Part shown: positions 26,961 to 35,655 of the stretch, piece by piece
Position numbering within the stretch: the first letter of the stretch is position 1
Layout of the letters: each line of letters begins with the position of its first letter
NCBI GenBank assembly: GCA_001592145.1
Contig: BCWJ01000008.1
Span: forward strand, 62,001 to 126,000
Source of the DNA: Xylanimicrobium pachnodae JCM 13526 = NBRC 107786
Lineage (GTDB): Bacteria > Actinomycetota > Actinomycetes > Actinomycetales > Cellulomonadaceae
Reading direction: 5' to 3'
DNA: 64,000 nucleotides
Position numbers and translations under genes: made by a program
The notes under the pieces: model-generated
The model's database searches: none
Seen by the model: only the letters and a program-made list of their open reading frames with translations
What the model was told of the DNA's origin: nothing

Positions 26961-28000
26961 GCCCCCGAACCTCCCGCCCGTCCGACGCACACCGGCCCCG
27001 ACGCGCACCGCGCGCCCTGGCCGCCGTCGTCGCGGTCGCCTCACTGCTCATGGCCGCGGGGTGCGCAGCGTCGTCGTCTGCGGCCACCGGCCACGCATCC
27101 AACGACGGAGAACTCGTGCCGTTGACCGTTGGTGCGCCGTGGGAGGGGACGTCCGGGAAGGCTCCCGTGGCGACGAACGCTTTCGGGTATGCCGTGGCGC
27201 AGGGTCTTGCCGACGACATCCTCGCCAAGTACGGGTTCAGCTACGAAGGGTTCGTCGGATTCAACAACGGCCCACCCGTCGTGCAGGCGCTACAGACCGG
27301 GGACGTGCAGGTGGGCTTCATCGGCGACACTCCGGCGACGCAGGCGCGAGCCAGTGGAATCGACGTGCGGGCCATCTCCATCGCCCGGCCGACGTCGGAC
27401 ATCTGGTTCCTCGGCAAAGAGGGCGGCGTGAGCAGCCTTGACGAGCTCGCGGGGAAGAAGGTGGGCCTGCAGTTCGGCTCCAACTTCGACAAGTACGGGC
27501 GGGCCGCACTCGACCGCGCGGGTGTCGGTGACAAGGTCGAGTACATCAACCTGCTGTTCTCCGACGCCCTCCCCGCCCTCCAGCGGGGGGAGATCGACGC
27601 GGTCCCTCTCCCGGCGACCGTTGCGGGCCTCTGGCTCGCGAAGAACGACTTCCCGATCCTGTCCAAGGCCGGCGAGGACGACCCCGACCTGCTGGCGACG
27701 AGCGTCACGCTCACCTCCGATGAGTTCGCAGCCAAGAACCCGAAGATCACCGAGGCGGTCTGGGCCGTGCTGCAGGCCGGTGCGAAGGCGATCGAGGCCG
27801 ACCACGACAAGTACGCCGCCTGGGTCGAGGAAGCCAATGGTCAGTCTGCCGACATCGTCCTGGCCGCCAACCTGTGGCGCTGGGCCGACGAGCGGGTCGA
27901 CCCGGAGGGCCTGGCGACCGTGCAGTCGACCCTGCAGTTCCTTCTGGACTCCGGAACCGCGACCGAGAGCTTTGACGTCAACGCCTGGGTGCTGCCGTGA
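26957..28000 (+). CDS. ABC transporter substrate-binding lipoprotein (SsuA/TauA type)
   Basis: 347 residues. Twin-arginine-like basic N-terminus, hydrophobic core and lipobox (MAAGC, Cys about 36). The mature part has the NMT1/SsuA fold: GFNNGPPVVQALQTGDVQVG, FIGDTPATQARASGIDVRAI, and KKVGLQFGSNFDKYGR. This family binds sulfonates, taurine, nitrate or pyrimidine precursors. Upstream bases here are slightly less GC-rich than the flanks. Confidence 0.88.
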   Translation: MSPRTSRPSDAHRPRRAPRALAAVVAVASLLMAAGCAASSSAATGHASNDGELVPLTVGAPWEGTSGKAPVATNAFGYAVAQGLADDILAKYGFSYEGFVGFNNGPPVVQALQTGDVQVGFIGDTPATQARASGIDVRAISIARPTSDIWFLGKEGGVSSLDELAGKKVGLQFGSNFDKYGRAALDRAGVGDKVEYINLLFSDALPALQRGEIDAVPLPATVAGLWLAKNDFPILSKAGEDDPDLLATSVTLTSDEFAAKNPKITEAVWAVLQAGAKAIEADHDKYAAWVEEANGQSADIVLAANLWRWADERVDPEGLATVQSTLQFLLDSGTATESFDVNAWVLP

Positions 28001-28848
28001 GTGCCGGGACCCTGGCTCCTGGGACCGTCGCATCGCCATCCGAGACGCCCCGGACGGTCCGGAGGCGGCCCCCGGCCGTCACCGGGCGGCTGGGTGATAT
28101 CGCCCTGCGCACAAGCGTGCCGGTGCTGCTGCTCGGGCTGTGGGCGTGGGGTTCCGGCTCAGGTCGCATCGAAGAGCGGATCTTCCCGTCCCCGTGGTCG
28201 GTGGCCACCACGTTCGTGGACCTGGTGCGCACCGGCGTGCTGTGGGACAACCTGTCGGTATCGATCGGCCGGGTCGCGCTCGGCTTCGTCATCGGCGGCT
28301 CGCTGGGCTTGCTGCTCGGCACCCTGGCCGGGCTCGTGCGCCTGGGCGACCAGCTCCTCGACCCGACCCTCCAGATGCTGCGCACGATCCCGTTCCTCGC
28401 GGTGGCGCCCCTGCTCATCCTGTGGTTCGGCATCGACGAGCGGCCGAAGATCATCATCATCGCGACGGCCGCTCTGTTCCCGCTCTACCTGAACACGCAC
28501 TCGGCGGTCCGCAACGTCGACCGCAAGGTCCTCGAAGCGGGTCGGGTGTTCGGACTGCGGGGGCTGGCACTCGTGCGCCAGGTGGTGCTGCCCGAGGCGA
28601 TCCCAGGCATCCTCGTCGGGCTGCGCGTCTCCCTGTCCGTGTCCTTGCTCGCCCTCATCGTCGCCGAGCTCACCAACGCCCCCAAGGGCCTCGGGTTCCT
28701 GATGACCAGCGCGCAGCAGTACTACCAGACCGACGTGCTCGTGGTCATCATCGTCATCTACGCCGTGTGGGGCTTGTCGGTGGACCTGATCGTGCGTGGC
28801 ATCGAACGGGTGCTCCTGCCCTACAAGCACCTGGGGAGGTCCGCATGA
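27997..28848 (+). CDS. ABC transporter permease (SsuC/TauC type)
   Basis: 283 residues with about six helices. EAA-type loop VLEAGRVFGLRGLALVRQVV then LPEAIPGILVGLRVSLSVSL; ELTNAPKGLGFLMTSAQQYY is typical of the SsuC branch. GTG start at 27997 shares GTGA with the binding-protein stop. It pairs with the ATPase that starts at its 3' end. Confidence 0.92.
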   Translation: MSAGTLAPGTVASPSETPRTVRRRPPAVTGRLGDIALRTSVPVLLLGLWAWGSGSGRIEERIFPSPWSVATTFVDLVRTGVLWDNLSVSIGRVALGFVIGGSLGLLLGTLAGLVRLGDQLLDPTLQMLRTIPFLAVAPLLILWFGIDERPKIIIIATAALFPLYLNTHSAVRNVDRKVLEAGRVFGLRGLALVRQVVLPEAIPGILVGLRVSLSVSLLALIVAELTNAPKGLGFLMTSAQQYYQTDVLVVIIVIYAVWGLSVDLIVRGIERVLLPYKHLGRSA

Positions 28849-29555
28849 GCGGCGTGCACGCCACCGGAGTGGTCAAGAGGTTCGGCGATCGCACGATCCT
28901 GGACGGGTTCAGCCTGGACATCGCACCCGGTGAGTTCGTCGCGCTGCTGGGCGCGTCCGGCAGCGGGAAGACGACGTTCCTGCGCATCCTGGCCGGGCTG
29001 GAAGACCACGACGGGGGCACGGTCGACGCTCCCGGGCAGCGCACCGTCGTCTTCCAGGAGCCGCGCCTCGTCGCCGCCAAGCGCGTTCGGGACAACGTCC
29101 TGCTGGGGCAGCGCCCCACGGCACAGCACCGCAAGGCAGCGTCCGCGGCACTGGCCGAGGTGGCGCTGGCCGGGCAGGAACGGGCCTGGCCCACCACCCT
29201 GTCCGGCGGGGAGGCGCAGCGCGTCGCCCTCGCCCGCGCCCTGGTGCGCCGCCCCGACCTGCTCTTGCTCGACGAACCCTTCGCCGCGCTCGACGCCCTG
29301 ACGCGCATCCGCATGCAGGCGCTCGTCGCGGACCTCGTGCACGAGCACCGCCCCGCCGTCCTGCTCGTCACCCACGACGTCGACGAGGCGATCCTGCTGG
29401 CCGATCGCGTCGCCGTCCTCCAGGACGGAGTCGTGGGCGTCGAGGTCGAGGTACCGTTCGCGCGGCCCCGGCGCCGCGGAGTGGCCGGCTTCGGGGACCT
29501 GCGCCGTCGCCTGCTCGCCGAGCTCGGCGTCGAGGAGACCATCGGGGCGGCGTAG
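28845..29555 (+). CDS. ABC transporter ATP-binding protein (SsuB/TauB type)
   Basis: 236 residues. Walker A LGASGSGKTT (about 35-44), Q-loop VVFQEPRL, signature LSGGEAQRVALARAL, Walker B LLLLDEPFAALDA, and switch His in LLVTHDVDEAI. Last gene of the five-gene operon; an ATGA overlap links it to the permease and a strong hairpin follows. Confidence 0.93.
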   Translation: MSGVHATGVVKRFGDRTILDGFSLDIAPGEFVALLGASGSGKTTFLRILAGLEDHDGGTVDAPGQRTVVFQEPRLVAAKRVRDNVLLGQRPTAQHRKAASAALAEVALAGQERAWPTTLSGGEAQRVALARALVRRPDLLLLDEPFAALDALTRIRMQALVADLVHEHRPAVLLVTHDVDEAILLADRVAVLQDGVVGVEVEVPFARPRRRGVAGFGDLRRRLLAELGVEETIGAA

Positions 29556-29561
29556 CCGGTA

Positions 29562-29598
29562 GGCCTCGTCGGTCACGGCTGCCGTGACCGACGAGGCC
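29562..29598 (+). terminator. Hairpin terminator after the SsuABC-type operon
   Basis: GGCCTCGTCGGTCACGGC and its exact reverse complement are separated by a single T, so the real stem is about 16 bases with a five-base loop. It starts six bases after the ATPase stop. Confidence 0.82.
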
Positions 29599-29767
29599 GC
29601 TTACCCCGAGCCCGTCCCGTACCGTCGCCACACTGCGCTGATGATCGACACCACCCTGCCAGCCGCCGGGTCCGCACCGCCCAGCGTCCGACCCGCACGG
29701 CCCGTGACGGCTGCCCGGAAGGCAGGGCAAAGAACACCGATCGATCCTCTCTCGCGATCGACGAACC

Positions 29768-29899
29768 GTAGAGTTCACATCCGACGAACCGTAGAGGTCA
29801 CTCGAAGGCAGAGTTCTCAGCAGAACCGATGCAGACTTAGCAATTCACGGTGTGCAGACTTATCAATAGAAGCGCTGCAGAGTTCACAGTCGGGCTAGT
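29768..29899 (+). repeat. Six iterated 12-nt repeats at 23-bp spacing upstream of the ATPase gene
   Basis: Copies of G(C/T)AGA(G/C)TT(C/A)NCA begin at 29768, 29791, 29808, 29831, 29854 and 29877. Spacings are 23, 17, 23, 23 and 23 bases. The last copy ends about 20 bases before the ATG at 29908. The DNA is less GC-rich than its flanks. Copies 1 and 2 also share the preceding CGACGAACC. The array has the look of iterated protein-binding sites. From the terminator at 29598 to 29767 I see no other feature. Confidence 0.7.
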
Positions 29900-29907
29900 C
29901 TGGCGCG

Positions 29908-30450
29908 ATGACGGAGCCCAGAGATCACACCAGTTCGACGCGGGATGACGCGCTACGACCGAGGCGCGCACACGCGGTCCTCGAAGCGCTGATCCAAGAC
30001 GAACCTGTGGTCGCGATCCACGGCCCCCGTGCCGTGGGCAAGTCGACCCTGCTCCGATCCGTTGCGGAAGCACACGGGGTCGGCGTCGTCGACCTCGACG
30101 ACCCCCGTGCGCTCGACGCGGCACAGGCGAACCCGAGCCTGACGACGTCTGCCACGCGCCCCGTGTGCATCGACGAGTACCAGCACGCGACCGTCCTCCT
30201 CGACGCGCTGAAGGCTCAGCTCAACGCACAGGGATCGGTTCCGGGCACCGCGATCATCACCGGCTCAACTCGGCAGGACGCGCTGCCGTTGTCGACCCAG
30301 GCGCTCACCGGGCGCCTGTACGCCATGAGCCTGTGGCCGTTGTCCCAAGGAGAGATCGACGGCGTTCACGAGGGGTTCCTCGAAGGCCTTGCCGACGACG
30401 CACAGGCGCTCGTCACCGCACAGCTCGCGTCGACCACGACACGGGCTGAG
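29908..30450 (+). pseudogene. AAA ATPase with DUF4143, 5' half (interrupted gene)
   Basis: 181 codons before the insertion. Walker A GPRAVGKS (residues 39-46), Walker B RPVCIDEYQHA (Asp89-Glu90), and sensor-like IITGSTR. After Glu181 the frame enters the inserted element and stops at 30675. The 3' half lies at 38035-38808 in the same frame. Joining STTTRAE to YVARVCRGGFPDALRR gives a continuous 438-residue protein of the usual family length. Members are DNA-binding-like ATPases of unknown role; some resemble toxin or transposition-related proteins. This copy is presumably inactive. Confidence 0.9.
30446..30450. repeat. Target-site duplication, left copy (CTGAG)
   Basis: CTGAG directly precedes the first base of the insertion and is repeated at 38030-38034 directly after its last base. 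Five bases is the duplication length known for ISEcp1 in the IS1380 family. Confidence 0.85.
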
Positions 30451-32073
30451 CCTGGATCCACCGTCGATGGTTCTTGGCGGTTGTCGGTGACGTTCCGCTG
30501 TGGATGTCTGGGAGTTGGGCATGCGGTGTCCGCCGCTGTGTGCGGCTCTTCCACGTCGGTTCTCCGGTCATGCCCGTGCGGGGCTGGGCGGTCAGGACGG
30601 TGCTGGGGTGGGTGGGCCGGTGGCGGTGTCCCACAGGTTCGTCCACGCCTGAGCCCAGGGCCAACTGGTGGGTAGGTGCATGATCAGCCGTCTCCCGGTG
30701 GCGGCGAGGCGGGCCGGGGTCGCGATGATGGTGCGCAGCATCGTGGCCATGCGGGCCTTGCCCGTCCTGGCCGCGACGGCCGCGGCCCGGCAGATGTTGA
30801 ACGCGATGACCGCGAACGTGAGCCAGGCGGCGTTCGCGGCGAACTTCCCCGAGGGTAGGTGGGCCAGGGGGCCGGCCTTGAGCTCGGCGATGACCTGCTC
30901 GACGATCGCGTGGCCACGGTGATGGCGGTCGGCTTCTACCGCGGACAGGGTGGTGTTCGTGATGAACGCGTGGTGGCAGTAGGTGGTGAACAGCTCGCCC
31001 TGATCAGTGTCGGGTGCGTCGCCGAGGCGCCTGACGCGTCGCACGACCAGCCGGCAGGTGACCTGCTGCGCTTTGGGGTGGGAGACGAACGCGGTGAAGC
31101 CGGTCTCGGCGACCTCGGCCTCGGAGACCCACTCGCCCGTCTCCTCGTCAAGGATCGCGTCGGGGTACTCGATCGGGGTCCACGCCGTCTCGGGGATCTG
31201 GGAGATCGCCCGGGTCACCGTCTTCCAGGCCGGGATCGTGAAGGAGAACCACGCCCCCGCCTTCACGGCGGCGGCGACGTTCTTCGCTGTGGCGAACGCG
31301 GAGTCCCCACGCACCCACACCTGCTGGGTCGGGCCGGTCACCGCCTTGACCGTGGTCAGGGTCCGCTTGAGGTGCCAGTCGGCGCCCTTACCCGACCTCG
31401 TCGACCCCTGACGCAGCGAGCACTCCGCGACCACCGGCGCCGTCGAGGGTGTACTGATCGTGGCGATCAGCGCGTTCAGCCCGCGCACCCCGGAGTACCC
31501 GAACCCGGCACCGTCCTTGGCGTATCCGTGGACCTCACGGATCGTGTCGTCCACGTCCACGAACACCAGGTCATCCGCCCCGACCAGGGCCGGGACCTTC
31601 GCGGCGAGCCCGGCCAGGAGGCGACGGTGCGCGGCGTGTAGCTGCAGTACGTGCCCGTGGGTGAAGGAACGCAGGAAGGTCCCGATCGTCGACGGTGCCC
31701 GCACCGGACCGAGCACCCGGGCCGTGCCACCGGCGCGCAGCACGTTCAGGTCATCGATGCTGTCCGCCCCGGCCAGCATCCCCGCGATCACCGTGCGCGC
31801 CTTGACCACCACACTCGCCGCGGGCAGCGTGCACGCCTCGTCAATCACGTCGGACAACCCGGCCGACTCCGCGAGTTCGAGGACCGGCACCAGGCCAGCC
31901 GTGGACACGAGGTTCGGATCGTCGAGTACCGGCACGATGCCATGGCATGCTTTCATTACTGAGTGCCCCTCTGCTTGGCCTGGTGCTGTCGTCGCACACA
32001 ACATCATCCCAGGTCAGCGGGGCACTCCGGCCACCTACGACCGGCGCGCCACACACCGAACGGTGGACTCAGG
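30451..32073 (-). mobile_element. IS1380-family insertion sequence, complete
   Basis: 1,623 bp with imperfect inverted ends (12 of the first 14 bases identical between 30451 inward and 32073 inward) and one intact transposase gene read leftward. Size fits IS1380-family elements. Its right end is followed by CTCAG rather than the CTGAG found at its left, so it did not insert alone at this spot. Confidence 0.87.
30592..31956 (-). CDS. IS1380-family transposase
   Basis: 454 residues from the ATG at 31956 (GAGGGG upstream); an in-frame ATG at 32007 would add 17 residues. DDE-type: first Asp in VFVDVDDTIREVHGYAKDG, second in VWVRGDSAFATAKN, Glu in HAIVEQVIAELK. The conserved ending WLTFAVIAFNICRAAA is typical. 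The frame is intact, so the element could still move. It is transcribed away from the cargo, unlike ISEcp1, where the transposase reads towards it. Confidence 0.93.
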   Translation of the reverse strand: MKACHGIVPVLDDPNLVSTAGLVPVLELAESAGLSDVIDEACTLPAASVVVKARTVIAGMLAGADSIDDLNVLRAGGTARVLGPVRAPSTIGTFLRSFTHGHVLQLHAAHRRLLAGLAAKVPALVGADDLVFVDVDDTIREVHGYAKDGAGFGYSGVRGLNALIATISTPSTAPVVAECSLRQGSTRSGKGADWHLKRTLTTVKAVTGPTQQVWVRGDSAFATAKNVAAAVKAGAWFSFTIPAWKTVTRAISQIPETAWTPIEYPDAILDEETGEWVSEAEVAETGFTAFVSHPKAQQVTCRLVVRRVRRLGDAPDTDQGELFTTYCHHAFITNTTLSAVEADRHHRGHAIVEQVIAELKAGPLAHLPSGKFAANAAWLTFAVIAFNICRAAAVAARTGKARMATMLRTIIATPARLAATGRRLIMHLPTSWPWAQAWTNLWDTATGPPTPAPS

Positions 32074-32122
32074 CTCAGCCTCGGAGGGTGGTGGACGAGG
32101 CGCCGACCGGCTAGGAGATCCG

Positions 32123-34330
32123 TCAGACGGTGAGTTCGTCGGGTACGGATTGTCCCGGGAGCCAGGTACGCGCGGCGGTGCTGATGATCGAGGCCGAGAC
32201 CCACCAGACCGCGAGTGATGCCAGTCCTGCGAAGGCGGCGGTGCCGAGGATGACCTCCCACGGCAGTTGGTATCCGTAGACGGAGGGGCGGATGGGATAG
32301 GCGGTCACGGCGCTGGCGGCTACTGCCATCACGAGTCCGATCACGACCGCGGGCATGAGCCGGACACCGATGATGGTGGTGATGGCCGTCTTGTCGATGC
32401 CGACCGTGGACAGCGGGGCGATCTCGTCGGCGGACCGGATGATCTCGGCGGTGGTGTTGGCGAAGGCGCCTACGAGGACCAGGAGGATTCCGACGAGCCC
32501 GAAGAATGAGAGCCAGCGTGCTTGGTCGTAGGCGACCAGCGACCCGACGAGCCAGGAGGCCCCTGGTGTCTGGATCACGGGGAGGGGTGCGATCTCGTCG
32601 GTGACGGCCGCGGCGAGCTCGACGTGGTCGATCAGTTCGCCGTCGATGCGGAAGAAGAACGTCTCGAGGCTGCCGCCGGCAGGTGCTGGTTTCGTCTCGA
32701 TGGGCGTTGTGCCGAGTCCTGCGCTGACGAGGTAGTCCAGCGCGACCGGGTCGATGTCGGCCCGTGCCTTGTCGATCGTGTTTCCCGTCGTCATCCCGAG
32801 GCGTTCTAGGACCTCGTCGCTGGTCGTCGCGCGCTGGACGATCTCCATGTCACCGTCCAGGCCGTCGAGCCAGAAGTCGACGGCGACGAAGCCGCTCGGG
32901 AGGCTGTCCAGCGCGTGCAGCGAGCTGCGGCCGTCGCGTGCGCTTGCGGCGACGAGGTGCCCGTCGAGGGAGGCTGCTGTCGCTGCCGCATCGCGGTCGA
33001 CCCCGAAGCTCATGGCGGCGGACGACAAGAGCACGACGACCACGGTGCCCGCGGCGACGACGGAACCCACCCGCACGCTTGCACTGCGATGCCGCTCCAG
33101 TTGGCGAACTCCGATGAGCTGCCCTGCTCCCCCATGGCGGCGTACCCGGGCCGAGAGCATGCGGGTCACCGCCCCGAGGACCGCATCGATCAGCGAGGGC
33201 AGGGTCAGGAGGATGCCGACGGTGATCGCCACGGTCGCGAACAGGATGACGGGCTGAGCCCAGTCGAGATCTGGGCGCATGCTCAGCAGCGCGATCGGGA
33301 TGAGCGCGCCGAGCATGGTCACGCACAATGCGGCGGACCCGAATCGTGAGCGTTGGCGTGCACGCCCGGCCTTGCGTACCCGGGTCGGCTGGCGGCGGCG
33401 GGCGGAGGCGAGAGCCACGGCGCCGGCGGCGAACACGCACCCGATGGCGGCGGCTGCGACGACCTGCACCGCGTGGGGGCGAAGGTCCTCGGGCAGGATC
33501 TCAAAGCCGACCATGGGCAAGCGCAAGCCCGAGGTCACCGTCCAGACGGAGAGAGCCACCGCCGCTGTGGTTCCGGCGAGCAAGGCCCACGCGTTACCGG
33601 CCAGGATCGCCCGCGCCCGCTGCCACGGGGAGGCGCCCATCCGCTCGAGCGCCCTGAGTGCGCTACCGACGTCTCGGTCTCCCAGGCGACCACCCCCGAT
33701 GGCCAGGACGACGCCGCCGATCAGCGGGAACGGCACCATCGCGGTCAGGAACGTCGTCAGGGGTTGCTGATAGAGGATCTCCCCGACGACAGCTCCGCCG
33801 CCGTGCCAGGCGCTGATCGGCACGAAGCTCGACTCGTCGACCTGCTCGGCCGAGCGGAACACGTAGAGCAGCCGCTCCCCGGGGCTGACCAGGGCTGCGC
33901 GATCGATGACCGCCGCGATCGGCCCGTACCGTGCGGCGATGAGCCCATCTTGATCCAGGTCCTTCAGGGCAGCGGACACGGCAATCTGCCCTGGGTCGGG
34001 CCACTCGGTCAGCCCCGGAGGAGGAGGCGCTCCGGGATCGACCCGTACGTAGTAGTACACGCCGATGTACTGGTTGTCGATGAACTCCCACCCTGTGGCG
34101 AGCAACGCCATCGGTGGCTCCGCTTCGGACTCGGTCATCTGGCCCGAGCGGGCGAGTGCGCGGTCCATGCGCCCGTCGTACACCGCCGACGCGATGACTG
34201 CGCTCGCCGCGACGCTACCGATCGTCAGCACCGCCAGGGTGATCACGAGCGCACGGATCCACCGCACTGGGCCACGCGGCCGGACCAGTCGCGCGAGCAC
34301 CGCCGCCTTGTGCGGGTGAGTCACTGCCAT
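32123..34330 (-). CDS. FtsX-like ABC exporter permease
   Basis: 735 residues. Membrane helix near residues 25-50, a large extracytoplasmic domain (about 55-185), a central bundle of helices, a second extracytoplasmic domain (about 460-600), and a final helix bundle (FFGLVGILLVLVGAFANTTA; PAVVIGLVMAVAASAVTAYP). This is the two-domain FtsX/MacB-type plan, and its length resembles the large membrane proteins found with actinobacterial bacteriocin exporters. It overlaps the ATPase gene by 10 bases. Likely exports, or protects against, the peptide encoded upstream. Confidence 0.82.
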   Translation of the reverse strand: MAVTHPHKAAVLARLVRPRGPVRWIRALVITLAVLTIGSVAASAVIASAVYDGRMDRALARSGQMTESEAEPPMALLATGWEFIDNQYIGVYYYVRVDPGAPPPPGLTEWPDPGQIAVSAALKDLDQDGLIAARYGPIAAVIDRAALVSPGERLLYVFRSAEQVDESSFVPISAWHGGGAVVGEILYQQPLTTFLTAMVPFPLIGGVVLAIGGGRLGDRDVGSALRALERMGASPWQRARAILAGNAWALLAGTTAAVALSVWTVTSGLRLPMVGFEILPEDLRPHAVQVVAAAAIGCVFAAGAVALASARRRQPTRVRKAGRARQRSRFGSAALCVTMLGALIPIALLSMRPDLDWAQPVILFATVAITVGILLTLPSLIDAVLGAVTRMLSARVRRHGGAGQLIGVRQLERHRSASVRVGSVVAAGTVVVVLLSSAAMSFGVDRDAAATAASLDGHLVAASARDGRSSLHALDSLPSGFVAVDFWLDGLDGDMEIVQRATTSDEVLERLGMTTGNTIDKARADIDPVALDYLVSAGLGTTPIETKPAPAGGSLETFFFRIDGELIDHVELAAAVTDEIAPLPVIQTPGASWLVGSLVAYDQARWLSFFGLVGILLVLVGAFANTTAEIIRSADEIAPLSTVGIDKTAITTIIGVRLMPAVVIGLVMAVAASAVTAYPIRPSVYGYQLPWEVILGTAAFAGLASLAVWWVSASIISTAARTWLPGQSVPDELTV

Positions 34331-34986
34331 GTCAGCCCTCCCGCACGAAGCATCCCGGTGCGCTGCGCCCTGGCGGCGACAAGAGGCTCATGGGTCACCA
34401 CGACCAGCGCACACTGCCACTGCTGCGGCGCCGAGAAGATGACATCCGCAATCTCCTCACGCGCTTCGACGTCGAGAGAACCGGTCGGCTCGTCCGCCAC
34501 GATCAGCGATGGACGGTTGATCAGAGCACGAGCCAACGCGGTGCGTTGCCGCTCACCACCGGAGAGCCGGTCCGACGACAGATCGACGTCGCCTACCCCC
34601 ACGGCCTCCAGGAGTTCGCGGCCACGCGCACTCGCCTCAGCGGCCGGTACCCCGGCCAGCAGCGCGGGCACGATGACGTTTTCCAGCGGCGTCAACGCGG
34701 GCAGGAGTTCGCCGTGCTGGAAGACCGATCCGATGTGCCGCTGCCGCATCCGGGCAGCATCGCGCCTCCGGCGCCCATCCATCGATTGCCCGGCGATGTG
34801 GACGGCACCGCTCAAGGGCGCCATCAAGCCGAGAAGAATGTTGAGGAGCGTCGACTTTCCCGCCCCTGACGGCCCCATGATCGCGACCGCCTCACCGGCC
34901 TCCACGCTCACGGAGATCTGGTCGAGAATCGTTCGCTCACCAAACCGGAAAGTGATCTCCCGGACATCGAGCATGGGTTCCGTCAC
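34321..34986 (-). CDS. LolD/MacB-type ABC transporter ATPase
   Basis: 221 residues from the GTG at 34986, preceded by GAGAGG; an ATG four codons later (34974) is possible. Walker A MGPSGAGKSTLL, Q-loop SVFQHGELLPAL, signature LSGGERQRTALARAL, Walker B LIVADEPTGSLD, His switch VVVTHEPLVAA. The ADEPTGSLD form is typical of ATPases that pair with FtsX-like permeases, as the next gene does. Confidence 0.92.
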   Translation of the reverse strand: MTEPMLDVREITFRFGERTILDQISVSVEAGEAVAIMGPSGAGKSTLLNILLGLMAPLSGAVHIAGQSMDGRRRRDAARMRQRHIGSVFQHGELLPALTPLENVIVPALLAGVPAAEASARGRELLEAVGVGDVDLSSDRLSGGERQRTALARALINRPSLIVADEPTGSLDVEAREEIADVIFSAPQQWQCALVVVTHEPLVAARAQRTGMLRAGGLTWQ

Positions 34987-35035
34987 TCTGTACCTCTCAC
35001 AGACATCCAGGGCCGGGTCTTCACCGTGAGCCAGT

Positions 35036-35069
35036 CCGGTTGGCGCCGGAGGATGCGGGCGCCAACCGG
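35036..35069 (-). terminator. Hairpin between peptide gene and exporter genes
   Basis: CCGGTTGGCGCC and its exact complement, 12-base perfect stem, ten-base loop. It lies 80 bases after the peptide stop and 50 bases before the ATPase start. It may be a partial terminator that leaves the exporter less expressed than the peptide. Confidence 0.6.
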
Positions 35070-35150
35070 CACTGGATCGCCATGGCAGCGGTGCTGCCGT
35101 TGTACTGCCCACACCGGGCATCGTTCACGCTGTCTCGGAAGCCGAGGCTG

Positions 35151-35497
35151 CTACTTCCAGGCGCCGCACTGCATCCCGCCCAAGAGCGCTCCTGAGCGGC
35201 ACGCCAGGAGCCCGTTGACGTTGTTCGCGAGGCCCGTCTTGGTCGCCGTCGTGCCGGGGCCGCTCTTGTTGTTGAAGGCGTAGACGGTGCCCCCGCTACC
35301 GCTCAACGTGTACTGCGCCTGAACCCAGCGACCGTCGTCGCTGTTGTCCTTGACGGAGACCGATTTGGTACCAGTCGTTGCCGTGGCCCGCTGTCCACGC
35401 TGACCGTCGCCGTGAGCGCGTGCGCGGCACCCATGCCACCGACCGAGAGCGCTCCAGCAACGGCAACACCGATGAGTCGACACACAGACTTCTTCAT
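35151..35497 (-). pseudogene. Small secreted peptide precursor with a -1 frameshift
   Basis: The ATG at 35497 opens a Sec signal peptide (MKKSVCRLIGVAVAGALSVG then GMGAAHA). About 33 codons in, near 35396, the meaningful frame shifts by one base: the start frame gives VDSGPRQRL and soon loses sense, while the other frame gives GQRATATTGTKSVSV and continues to TAG at 35151. The rebuilt product is about 115 residues and ends with a two-cysteine segment (LLACRSGALL, GGMQCGAWK). Gene order (sigma factor, membrane protein, peptide, ABC exporter) suggests a bacteriocin-like or signalling peptide. A sequencing error or recoding could also explain the shift. Confidence 0.65.
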
Positions 35498-35655
35498 CTT
35501 CGTGATCCTTCCTCGCAGCGCACGATGGTCCGGATCGGATGACACGGCTACTCGTGCGTGTGCGTTCGGTGTGAGCGTGGCCGGTTGGCCCGCTCACTCT
35601 GTACGTGACATCTGGGCCGTGGATTTACGCAGGATTCCGTATGGCGTGCGTCACA

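Noticed and set aside
29768-29899. CRISPR-like array
   Set aside because: Repeats are 12 bases, degenerate and 23 bases apart; spacers would be about 11 bases, too short, and no cas genes are near.
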